Assembly: GCA_001725325.1 (NCBI GenBank)
Contig: MEFY01000002.1
Span: 2,297,559 to 2,361,558 of the forward strand
Direction of reading: 5' to 3'
From: Leifsonia sp. SCN 70-46
GTDB lineage: Bacteria > Actinomycetota > Actinomycetes > Actinomycetales > Microbacteriaceae
DNA length: 64,000 bases
Positions 49,529 to 56,844 of the stretch are shown here, piece after piece. The notes under the pieces are model-generated. The model saw only the letters and a list, made by a program, of their open reading frames with translations. It was not told the DNA's origin and made no database searches. Within the stretch, counting starts at the first letter, position 1. Each line of letters starts with the position of its first letter. The translations under genes were made by a program, and so were the position numbers.

Positions 49529-50538
49529 CGCCGAGGCGGGGCGGTCGAGCCGCGCACGACGAGGTGCGCGCGCGGCTCGGAGACGACCTCGTCGCGCATG
49601 GGGGAGCCGGCGAGGTGGTCGAGCAGCATCGATGCCGCGATGTTCCCCGCGGCGTGCATGGGCATCGCCACCGCCGTGATCGACGGCGTGACGTAGCTCG
49701 CCTGCCAGGTGTCGTGGATGGTGACGATCGACAGCTCGTCGGGAACGCGGACACCCGCGGCGAGGGCGGCGCTCAGCGCGCCGATCGAGGCGTTGACGCT
49801 CGCCACGAGCACCGCGGTGGGACGGCCGGGACGCCCGAGGAGCGTCGTCATGGCCTCGGATCCCGCCGGCGCCTCCCAGCCCGCCGGCACGATCCACTCC
49901 TCGCGCGCGGGCGTTCCACCCTCCGCCATGAGGGAGCGGAAGGCCGTGAGGCGCCGCGACGCCGCATCGTGGCGCGCGGCGCCCGCGATGAAGGCGATGT
50001 CGGCGTGCCCGAGCGACCGGAGGTGCTCGAGCGCGATGCGCACGCTCTCCGCGTCGTCCATCGCGACCGAGCCGACGTGCCCCTCGATGGTGGTGTTGAA
50101 GAGCACCACGGGGATGTCGACCTGGATGGCGCGCAGGAGCGCCTCGTCGCTGTAGTGCTCGCTGCGCTGCAGGATGGCACCGTCGACGCGGCCGTTCCCG
50201 AGCACGCGGGCGAGGGAGGTGGAGTCCTCCTCCGGCGGATCGAGCTGCGCGACGAACACCGCGGTGGCGCTCGGCGAGCACGCCTCCTGGACCCCGGCCT
50301 GCAGGCTTCCGAAGATGGCGTTGTTGACCTCGGGCACGACGAGGGCGATCGCGCCGGCGCGCGCCAGCCGCAGGGCCCGGGCGCGGTGGTCGGGCACGTA
50401 CGCGAGCTGCTCGGCCGCGGCGAAGACACGCGTGCGCGTGTCGGCGTTGATCCGGGCGCCCTCGTCGTGGTTGAGGACGCGCGAGGCGACCGACACCGAC
50501 ACCTTCGCCAGTTCGGCGACATCCTTGAGGCGGGCCAC
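49525..50538 (-). CDS. LacI family transcriptional regulator
   Basis: This 337-residue regulator has the LacI helix-turn-helix at the N terminus (LKDVAELAKVSVSVASRVLN, with hinge residues after it) and a periplasmic-binding-protein effector domain (VVPEVNNAIFGSLQAGVQE, FIAGAARHDAASRRLTAF, SIVTIHDTWQASYVTPSITAV). I choose GTG 50538; a longer frame to 50592 would overlap the FAD oxidoreductase gene and has no conserved sequence. It is the last gene of the catabolic arm. The CG-centred operator copies at 44248 and 56101 are the sites it is likely to bind, so it would regulate both arms and itself. Confidence 0.92.
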   Translation of the reverse strand: MARLKDVAELAKVSVSVASRVLNHDEGARINADTRTRVFAAAEQLAYVPDHRARALRLARAGAIALVVPEVNNAIFGSLQAGVQEACSPSATAVFVAQLDPPEEDSTSLARVLGNGRVDGAILQRSEHYSDEALLRAIQVDIPVVLFNTTIEGHVGSVAMDDAESVRIALEHLRSLGHADIAFIAGAARHDAASRRLTAFRSLMAEGGTPAREEWIVPAGWEAPAGSEAMTTLLGRPGRPTAVLVASVNASIGALSAALAAGVRVPDELSIVTIHDTWQASYVTPSITAVAMPMHAAGNIAASMLLDHLAGSPMRDEVVSEPRAHLVVRGSTAPPRR

Positions 50539-50572
50539 GACGCCGATGCTACTCGATGACGCGCCCCGCGCC

Positions 50573-51937
50573 TCAGATGGCACTTCCGCCACGCACGAGC
50601 CGGCTCTTCAGGTCCCCGACGTCCAGCGCGCGGTAGGCGACGTCAGACTCGAGCGACATGACGGTCGCGAGCCCGGCCGCGTGGCCGTACTCGAAGCACT
50701 GCGCCGTGACCCGGGCGGAGGCGAGCGCCTCGTGCTCGGCGCCGAGGCAGCGGCCCGCGACGATGATGTTCTCGCCGCGCTCGGGCACGAGCGCCGAGTA
50801 CGGCACCAGGTAGTAGTCGTCGAGGAGCCAGTGGAGCCTGGGTCGGGGCCCGTCGTGCAGCTCGATGGGCCACGGGGAGCGCACGATCCCGTCGTCGGGC
50901 TTCGCGCACGCGACGACCTGGTCGTTCGTGAGGGGCGCGACCGACGCGATGCTCCGGGTCTGGCGGACCCCCGCCTCCACACCCGTGTCGACGACGAAGC
51001 TGCGGTCGAGGCCGTCGACCGCGCGGCGCAGGAAGTCGGCGTAGCCGCGCACCTGCTTGCGGCCGAGCAGCTCGGCGATCGTGAAGTCCTCGGGGTCGAT
51101 CACGTTGAGCATGCGCCCGTCGGTGTCGGCGAGCCGGGTCGCGTTGACGAGCAGCTCGCCCTCGCGCGGCGTCGCGAAGACCCAGATCTTCTCGCGCGGC
51201 AGGTCGTACCCGCGCCCGCGCTCCTCGACGATGCGCTGCGTGAGCTCCGTGCTGCAGATCGTGTCCTCGCCGTAGTCCGCCCAGAACGCCGCGGTGTCGA
51301 CATTGCCGAGGCGGAAGAACATCGTCGGGTTCTGGATGCGGCCGCCGTCGCCGAACGTGCAGCGCCAGCCGGCACGGGCGACGACCGCGGCATCACCCGA
51401 GGCGTCGATGGTGCGGCGCGCGTGGATCGCGATGCTCCCCGCGTTCGACTCGACGACGACGCCGCGGTGCACGTCGCCGTCCATCACGACGCCCGTGATC
51501 ACGCTGTGGAAGAGGATGCGCACCCCCGCGTTGAACATCAGGTCGTCGGCCACCTCCCGCCAGACGAGCGGGTCGTGGGCGACCGTCCAGGTCTTCCCGT
51601 AGCGCTGCGGCGCCGTGAGGCCGCCACGGGCCTCGAGCCCGGCACGGAAGCGCTCGGCGAAGCCGAACACGGCCTGCTCGGGCTCCCGGGAGTCGTCGCT
51701 CGCGAGGTAGAGCCCGCAGATCGTCCCGCTCATCCCCGCGACCGCCGCACCGCCGGCGAAGCCGTAGCGCTCGACGATGATGACGCTGAGGCCGTTCTCG
51801 GCGCACACCGTCGCGGCGGCGACCCCGGCCGCTCCCGCGCCGACCACGACGACGTCCACCTCGGCGAGCACGGGCAGGCCGTGGTCGACGGGGACGGTGT
51901 TCCCGAGCATCCACCGCTCGTGCAGGAGCCCGCTCAT
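50573..51937 (-). CDS. FAD-dependent oxidoreductase (FAD_oxidored family)
   Basis: The protein (454 residues) opens with a flavin Rossmann motif VVVVGAGAAGVAAATVCAENG (glycines at residues 33, 35, 38) and ends with GENIIVAGRCLGAEHEALASARVTAQC, the second FAD-contact segment. It matches the FAD_oxidored group, whose members are common in carbohydrate loci of unknown function. No membrane or signal sequence is seen. It starts at ATG 51937, overlapping the enoyl-CoA hydratase stop by 4 bases. Its likely role is dehydrogenation of a pathway intermediate; the substrate is unknown. Confidence 0.85.
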   Translation of the reverse strand: MSGLLHERWMLGNTVPVDHGLPVLAEVDVVVVGAGAAGVAAATVCAENGLSVIIVERYGFAGGAAVAGMSGTICGLYLASDDSREPEQAVFGFAERFRAGLEARGGLTAPQRYGKTWTVAHDPLVWREVADDLMFNAGVRILFHSVITGVVMDGDVHRGVVVESNAGSIAIHARRTIDASGDAAVVARAGWRCTFGDGGRIQNPTMFFRLGNVDTAAFWADYGEDTICSTELTQRIVEERGRGYDLPREKIWVFATPREGELLVNATRLADTDGRMLNVIDPEDFTIAELLGRKQVRGYADFLRRAVDGLDRSFVVDTGVEAGVRQTRSIASVAPLTNDQVVACAKPDDGIVRSPWPIELHDGPRPRLHWLLDDYYLVPYSALVPERGENIIVAGRCLGAEHEALASARVTAQCFEYGHAAGLATVMSLESDVAYRALDVGDLKSRLVRGGSAI

Positions 51938-52704
51938 CGGCCCGTGAAGCGCGGCGCGCGCTTCTCGACGAACGCGCTCACACCCTCGCGCCCGTCCTCG
52001 CTCGCGAACAGGGACATGAGCAGCTCCGTCTCGCGGCCGTAGCCCGACTCGGTGCCGGACGCCGCGACGGCGCTCTTGCCCGCCGCGAGGGCGAGCGGCG
52101 CTCGGGCGAGGAGGTCGGCGACGATGCTCTCGACCTCGTCGTCGAGCTCGTCGGCGGCGACGAGCCGGGAGACGATCCCGAGCTCGTGGGCGCGTCGCGC
52201 GTCGAACCCCGCGCCGGTGAGCACGGCGTGGCGGGCCCGGGCAGCGCCGATGATGCTCGTGAGCCGCTGGGTGCCGCCCCAGCCGGGGATGAGGCCGAGG
52301 GAGATCTCCGGGAGGGCGAACCGGCTGCGGTCGCTCGCGATCACGATGTCGGACGACAGGACGAGCTCGAACCCGCCACCCATCGCGACCCCGTCCACCG
52401 CGGCCACGACGATCGCGGGGGAGGAGGCGAGCGACCGGCACACGGCGTTGGCGCGCTCGGTGAACTCGAGCAGGGTCGCGGTGTCGCCCGCCGACTCCGA
52501 GTAGAGGGCGATGTCGGCGCCGGCGCTGAAGTAGCCGGGCTCGCCCGAGAGCACGATGACGGTCGACCCGGCGCGCTCCGCCTCCTCGACCGCCGAGGCG
52601 ATGCCGTCGAGCATCCCGGCCGTTATCGCGTTGCGCTTGGCCGCGCGCGCCAGCTGCACGCGTGTGACGCGCCCCGCTGTGGAGACGACGAGGTCGTCGC
52701 TCAC
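51934..52704 (-). CDS. Enoyl-CoA hydratase/isomerase family protein
   Basis: This 256-residue crotonase-fold enzyme has the oxyanion segments GYFSAGADIALY and AMGGGFELVLSSD, and retains both glutamates that hydratases use (in GGGFELV and in LPEISLGLIPGWGG). It could hydrate or dehydrate a CoA ester. It is unusual within a sugar locus and lies between a CoA transferase gene and an FAD oxidoreductase gene. GTG 52704 overlaps the CoA transferase stop (GTGA). The CoA thioester made by that transferase is its likely substrate. Confidence 0.9.
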   Translation of the reverse strand: MSDDLVVSTAGRVTRVQLARAAKRNAITAGMLDGIASAVEEAERAGSTVIVLSGEPGYFSAGADIALYSESAGDTATLLEFTERANAVCRSLASSPAIVVAAVDGVAMGGGFELVLSSDIVIASDRSRFALPEISLGLIPGWGGTQRLTSIIGAARARHAVLTGAGFDARRAHELGIVSRLVAADELDDEVESIVADLLARAPLALAAGKSAVAASGTESGYGRETELLMSLFASEDGREGVSAFVEKRAPRFTGR

Positions 52705-53873
52705 GCCATCACCCCCGAGGCGAGCATCGTGTCGATGGCCGCGGAGTCGTATCCGAGCTCGGCGAGCACCTCGCGCGTCTGCTCGCCGAGGGCGGGGGGA
52801 GGGGTCCTGATGCCAGGGCGCCGCCCGTCGTACGTGACGGCGTGTTTGAGCACCCGCACGGTGCCGGCCTGCTCGTGGACGTACTCGTCGAAGCTGTCGT
52901 TGTGGAGCACCTGGGGGTCGGCGATCACCTCGTCGTAGTCCTGCACGGGGGCGAACCAGACCCGCTCGGCGGTGAAGACCTCGCTCCACTCGGCAGTCGT
53001 GCGCGTCGCGAGGTGCTCGACGATGCGGGCGTTGATGAGGTCGCGCGCCCCGAACTCGTCGTCGGGCCCGAACCCCGCGAACCAGTCGTCGCCGAACACG
53101 CGCGCGAGCGTCTCGGGGCTCGTGAGCGAGATGCACAGGTAGCCGTCGGCCGTGGCGAAGACGCCGTAGGGCGCCTTGTAGAAGCCCGACGAGATCCCCG
53201 TGGCGGAGCGCTGCGGCTCGAAGCCGTTGAGCGCGTAGGTGAGGGGCTCGATCTGCAGGTCGAGGGCGGCGCTCAACAGGTTGCTCTCGACCCGCACGCC
53301 CACTCCCGTGCGCTCGCGTCCGTGGAGCGCCGCGAGGATGCCGACGGCGCCGAGCACCGCGCCGTGCTGGTCCACGACGCACGCGCCGACCGGGGTCGGG
53401 GGCACGCCGGCGGGACCCGTGGCCTGCGCGAGGCCCGAGAGCGCCTGGATGAGCACGTCCTGTCCGGGCCGGTCGCGGTAGGGCCCGTCGGAGCCGTAGC
53501 CGGAGAGCGAGGTGTACACGAGCCTCGGGTTGAGCTCGTGCAGGGTGTCCCAGCCAAGCCCGAGCTTCTCCATCACGCCCGGGCGGAAGCTCTCGATGAG
53601 CACGTCCGCGTCTTTGAGGAGCTCGCGCAGCGGCCCCGCGGCGTCGGGGTGCTTGAGGTCGACGACGATGCTCCTCACGTTGCGGTTGCCGAGCGCGAAG
53701 AAGGGGCTCTCGCCGCCGCCCAGGAAGCGCCCGGGTGCCGTCCACCCGCGCTCGAACGCGCCCCCGAAGGGCTCGACCTTGATGACGTCCGCGCCGAGGT
53801 CGGCGAGGATCTGGCTGGCCGAGGGACCCTGGAGGAAGTGGGTGAAGCTGATGACCCTGATGCCGGAGAGCAT
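52701..53873 (-). CDS. CaiB/BaiF family CoA transferase
   Basis: The enzyme (390 residues) is a class III CoA transferase: GIRVISFTHFLQGPSASQIL and ADLGADVIKVEPFGGAFERG at the N terminus, the catalytic aspartate in RPGQDVLIQALSG, and the small domain with WSEVFTAERVWFAPVQDYDEV. It moves CoA between organic acids. Here the acceptor is probably an acid formed in the island's pathway. It overlaps the enoyl-CoA hydratase gene by 4 bases. GAAAGGCACGCCTC precedes ATG 53873. It follows the epimerase-like gene by 32 bases. Confidence 0.9.
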   Translation of the reverse strand: MLSGIRVISFTHFLQGPSASQILADLGADVIKVEPFGGAFERGWTAPGRFLGGGESPFFALGNRNVRSIVVDLKHPDAAGPLRELLKDADVLIESFRPGVMEKLGLGWDTLHELNPRLVYTSLSGYGSDGPYRDRPGQDVLIQALSGLAQATGPAGVPPTPVGACVVDQHGAVLGAVGILAALHGRERTGVGVRVESNLLSAALDLQIEPLTYALNGFEPQRSATGISSGFYKAPYGVFATADGYLCISLTSPETLARVFGDDWFAGFGPDDEFGARDLINARIVEHLATRTTAEWSEVFTAERVWFAPVQDYDEVIADPQVLHNDSFDEYVHEQAGTVRVLKHAVTYDGRRPGIRTPPPALGEQTREVLAELGYDSAAIDTMLASGVMA

Positions 53874-53905
53874 GAGGCGTGCCTTTCGTAGTGGTGGGCG
53901 TCGGC

Positions 53906-54961
53906 CTAGAAGATGCCCGTGCGGACCTGGAACTTGCTCGGCTTGCCGTAGAGCGGCTTGCCCTGCATGACCCAGTCGGCGACCCAGCGCAGCATGGTGT
54001 CGACCGTGACGACGGGGTTGCCGAGCAGTTCGGCCGCGGCATCGCAGTTGACGAAGAGCACGTGATCGCTCTCCTCGCCCTCGAAGACGGGCTCGACGCC
54101 CATGATGCGGCCGAGCTCGACCGCGACGCGCCGCACGCTCACGCACTCCGGCCCGCCGATGTTGATGGCGGTCGCGGGGGTGTCGCAGTGGCGCAGCAGC
54201 CTCGCGAAGTGGTTGAGCGCGTCACCCTGCCACTGGATGTTCACGTTGCCCGTCGCGAGGGGGATGGGGGTGCCGTCCCTGACCCAGGTCGCGATCTCCT
54301 GCAGCACCCCGTAGCGCATGTCGATCGCGTAGACGAAGCGCACGATGCGTCCCGGCGTGCCGTGCTTGCCCGAGAAGTACTGGAACGTCCGTTCGCGGCC
54401 CACCACGGAGTTCGCGTACTCGCCGGGACGGGCGAGGGGCGGCACATCCTCGGTCACGCCCCCGTGGCGCGGGTCGGACCAGGGGTAGACGTGGATCGTG
54501 GAGAGCGCGACGATTCGGCTGTCGCGGAACGTGTCGGCGACATAGGAGGGCACGAGCGTGTTCATGGCCCACAGGAAGTCCTCGCGGCCCCGGAAGTCGA
54601 ACTTCAGCCCCGCCATGTAGATGACGTTGGGGAGGCGGGGGAGCCCCTCGACGGCGTCGCGGTCGAGCAGGTCGGCCTTGATCGCCTCGACGCCGTGGCC
54701 CTCGAGCCACTCCTGCGACCCCTCGTCGGAGAACCGGGCGACGCCCACCACGCGCTTGTCGGGGGCCGCGCGCTTGATGAGGCGTGCGAGGTTCATCCCC
54801 ATCTTGCCCGCGACGCCGAGGATGATGATGTCGCCCTCGATCGCGGCGAGGTCGCGCACGGTCTCCGGGGTCGGACGGCTCATGAACTCGTCGAGTGCGT
54901 CCACGTCGGCGAACGACGCGGGGAGGTCGTCGCGGGTGAGCAGCGCGGTCTGGGTGGTCAT
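53906..54961 (-). CDS. NAD-dependent epimerase/dehydratase-like protein, atypical
   Basis: This 351-residue protein has an extended-SDR Rossmann fold with the unusual glycine motif GVAGKMGMNLARLIKR in place of TGGTGFIG. The serine/tyrosine region reads LSTIHVYPW and GEYANSVVGRE, so the standard YxxxK lysine is absent. About 45 residues precede the Rossmann fold. The C-terminal half ends with VRTGIF. Either it works by another mechanism or is a binding protein. It is flanked by the CoA transferase gene and the DHDPS-like gene in the same transcript. The function is unknown. Confidence 0.75.
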   Translation of the reverse strand: MTTQTALLTRDDLPASFADVDALDEFMSRPTPETVRDLAAIEGDIIILGVAGKMGMNLARLIKRAAPDKRVVGVARFSDEGSQEWLEGHGVEAIKADLLDRDAVEGLPRLPNVIYMAGLKFDFRGREDFLWAMNTLVPSYVADTFRDSRIVALSTIHVYPWSDPRHGGVTEDVPPLARPGEYANSVVGRERTFQYFSGKHGTPGRIVRFVYAIDMRYGVLQEIATWVRDGTPIPLATGNVNIQWQGDALNHFARLLRHCDTPATAINIGGPECVSVRRVAVELGRIMGVEPVFEGEESDHVLFVNCDAAAELLGNPVVTVDTMLRWVADWVMQGKPLYGKPSKFQVRTGIF

Positions 54962-54986
54962 TGTGCGGGATTCCTCTTTCGTGGGG

Positions 54987-56042
54987 TCAGGAGAGCCAGG
55001 CCGACAGGCCGGCGGTGACGAACTCGTCGTCGTGGAGGTCGGGGTGCGATCGGTACACGCGCTCGATCTCCTCGAGCTGGCCCGGGGAGAGCGTCTCGGC
55101 CGGATCGAGGCACCACGTGCCCTCGACGAGGCCCTGCCGGCGCAGCACCTCGAGGCATCCGGGGATGCATCCGGCGAAATCGTTGATCGCGTCGTAGATG
55201 GCCTCGTTGCAGTCGGTCACGCGCGAGTCGAGGGCGAGGAGCGCGGCCGGCACGTCGCGGCCCTGGGCCGCGCGGAGCTGGTCGAACTGCGCGACCGCCG
55301 CCGAGGTCCACACGCTCCAGTGCCCCAGCAGGCCGCCGCGCACGTGCACGGTCACGACCTCACCGTCACGCGGGATCGCGAAGGGCTGCAGCAGGTCGAG
55401 CACGATGTGGTCGTCGTTGCCCGTGTAGAGGGCGATGCGCTCCTCGGCGCGGGCGTCGACCACCGCGCGGACGATGTCGAGCGTCCGGTAGCGGTTGAAG
55501 GGGGCCATCTTGATCGCCACGACCTCGGGGATCGTCGCGAACTCCCGCCAGAACTCGTACGAGAGGTGGAATCCGCCGACCTCGGGCAGCAGCGCGAAGC
55601 CGATGAGGGGCATGACCCCGGCGACGGCACGGCAGTGCTCGAGGATCTCGCGCTCGTCGCGCCCCTTCCACCCGGCGACGTTGAGGATGACGGCGTCGTA
55701 GCCCAGCGTCCGCGCCGTCCGGGCCTCCTGCAGCGCCTGCGGGGTGTCGCCGACGACCCCGGCGACGAGCGCGACGGGGCGGTCGGTCCACTCCCGCGCG
55801 GCCTGCGCCGCGATCTCGAGCACCGGCTCGAAGAGCCCGTGCTGCCGGATGGCGAACTGCGTCGTGTGCACGCCCACCGCGAGACCGCCCGCCCCCGCAT
55901 CGAGGTAGTAGCGGCTGAGGGCGCGCTGGCGGACGGGGTCGAGCCGGCGGTCGGCCGTGAGGGCGAGAGGATGCGCCGGGATCACCGTGCCGCTCCGCAG
56001 CACCTCGAGGGCGGTCGAAGGCTGGTCTGACGTCGTCGTCAT
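54987..56042 (-). CDS. DHDPS/N-acetylneuraminate-lyase superfamily protein, atypical
   Basis: The protein (351 residues) is longer than ordinary dihydrodipicolinate synthase-family members of about 300. The barrel and the Schiff-base lysine are seen in VVAIKMAPFNRYRT. The usual GTTGE-type loop is replaced by GGLAVGVHTTQFAIRQ. It probably cleaves or forms a carbon-carbon bond in a keto acid. It heads the minus-strand catabolic arm: DHDPS-like, epimerase-like, CoA transferase, enoyl-CoA hydratase, FAD oxidoreductase, LacI. I choose ATG 56042; the operator copy at 56101-56113 is just upstream. Confidence 0.75.
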   Translation of the reverse strand: MTTTSDQPSTALEVLRSGTVIPAHPLALTADRRLDPVRQRALSRYYLDAGAGGLAVGVHTTQFAIRQHGLFEPVLEIAAQAAREWTDRPVALVAGVVGDTPQALQEARTARTLGYDAVILNVAGWKGRDEREILEHCRAVAGVMPLIGFALLPEVGGFHLSYEFWREFATIPEVVAIKMAPFNRYRTLDIVRAVVDARAEERIALYTGNDDHIVLDLLQPFAIPRDGEVVTVHVRGGLLGHWSVWTSAAVAQFDQLRAAQGRDVPAALLALDSRVTDCNEAIYDAINDFAGCIPGCLEVLRRQGLVEGTWCLDPAETLSPGQLEEIERVYRSHPDLHDDEFVTAGLSAWLS

Positions 56043-56100
56043 CGGGGCTGTTCCTCTCTTGCTGCTAGCGATCAAAACACAGAAATGTGCTTAGCGCAAC

Positions 56101-56113
56101 CGATTGTGCAAAA
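56101..56113. promoter_or_regulatory. Operator-like site, copy 2 (upstream of the catabolic arm)
   Basis: CGATTGTGCAAAA differs by one base from 44248-44260. TTGTGCAA is the near-palindromic core. On the minus strand TTGCGC just downstream and TTTGAT 17 bases later could form the -35 and -10 of the catabolic arm, so bound repressor would block it. Confidence 0.6.
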
Positions 56114-56139
56114 GCAGCGGACGCCAGGGGGCCGTGAGG

Positions 56140-56844
56140 TCAGGGGCGGTGGACGGGTCGGTCGACGTGCGCTGCCATGAGTGCCCGGGCGAGCTCGAGA
56201 TCGCCCTGCTGCAGGGCCTCGAGGATGCCGCGGTGCTCGTTCAGCAGGCTCAGCGGATCGCCCGGCGCGATGCCGCAGCTGCCCCACGCGTCGACCCAGA
56301 GCTCGTGCGCGGAGCGCTGCAGCTCGGTGAGCAGCGGGTTGTCGGTCATCCGCCCGAGGAGCGACTCGAAGCGCACGTCGAGGCTGCCGCTCTCGCGCGT
56401 CTCGGCGTCCATGCCGTTCTCGATCGAGTCGAGGAGCGAGACGAGCGGCTGCAGGTCGGCGCCCCCGCGGTGCACGAGCATGAGCACGCGGTCCTCGATC
56501 GAGGCGCGCACCTCGACGAGGTGGTTCAGGAACCGCTCGTCGACGGGCTCGAGCGCCCGCAGCAGGGGCGTGAGGGGGCTCGTGGAGGGATCGAGCACGA
56601 AGCTCCCCGAGTTGCGCCGGATCTCGATGCGGCCCGTGCTCTCGAGCGAGCGCAACGCCGCCCGGAGGGAGACGCGGCTCACGCCCAGGCGCTCGGCGAG
56701 GTCGCGCTCGGCGGGCAGGCGGTCGCCGGGCTCCATGGTCTCGACGAGCGCGCGCAGCTGCGCGAGCACCGCCTCGTAGACGTCGACGTGGGGGATCGGG
56801 ACGATCGGGAACGCCTCCCGCTCGGTGCTGCCGCCCGCGCCCAT
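56140..56844 (-). CDS. GntR family regulator, FCD type
   Basis: This 234-residue protein has a winged helix-turn-helix near the N terminus (YEAVLAQLRALV, GDRLPAERDLAERLGVSR, then LRSLESTGRIEIR) and an alpha-helical FCD effector domain (HLVEVRASIEDRVLM, LNEHRGILEALQQGDLELARAL), which usually binds a metal and an organic acid. Its ATG shares one base with the enolase gene stop (TGATG), so the two are translated together. The inverted repeat upstream of that gene is the likely operator, making this a self-regulating pair. The effector may be an acid intermediate of the pathway. Confidence 0.92.
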   Translation of the reverse strand: MGAGGSTEREAFPIVPIPHVDVYEAVLAQLRALVETMEPGDRLPAERDLAERLGVSRVSLRAALRSLESTGRIEIRRNSGSFVLDPSTSPLTPLLRALEPVDERFLNHLVEVRASIEDRVLMLVHRGGADLQPLVSLLDSIENGMDAETRESGSLDVRFESLLGRMTDNPLLTELQRSAHELWVDAWGSCGIAPGDPLSLLNEHRGILEALQQGDLELARALMAAHVDRPVHRP

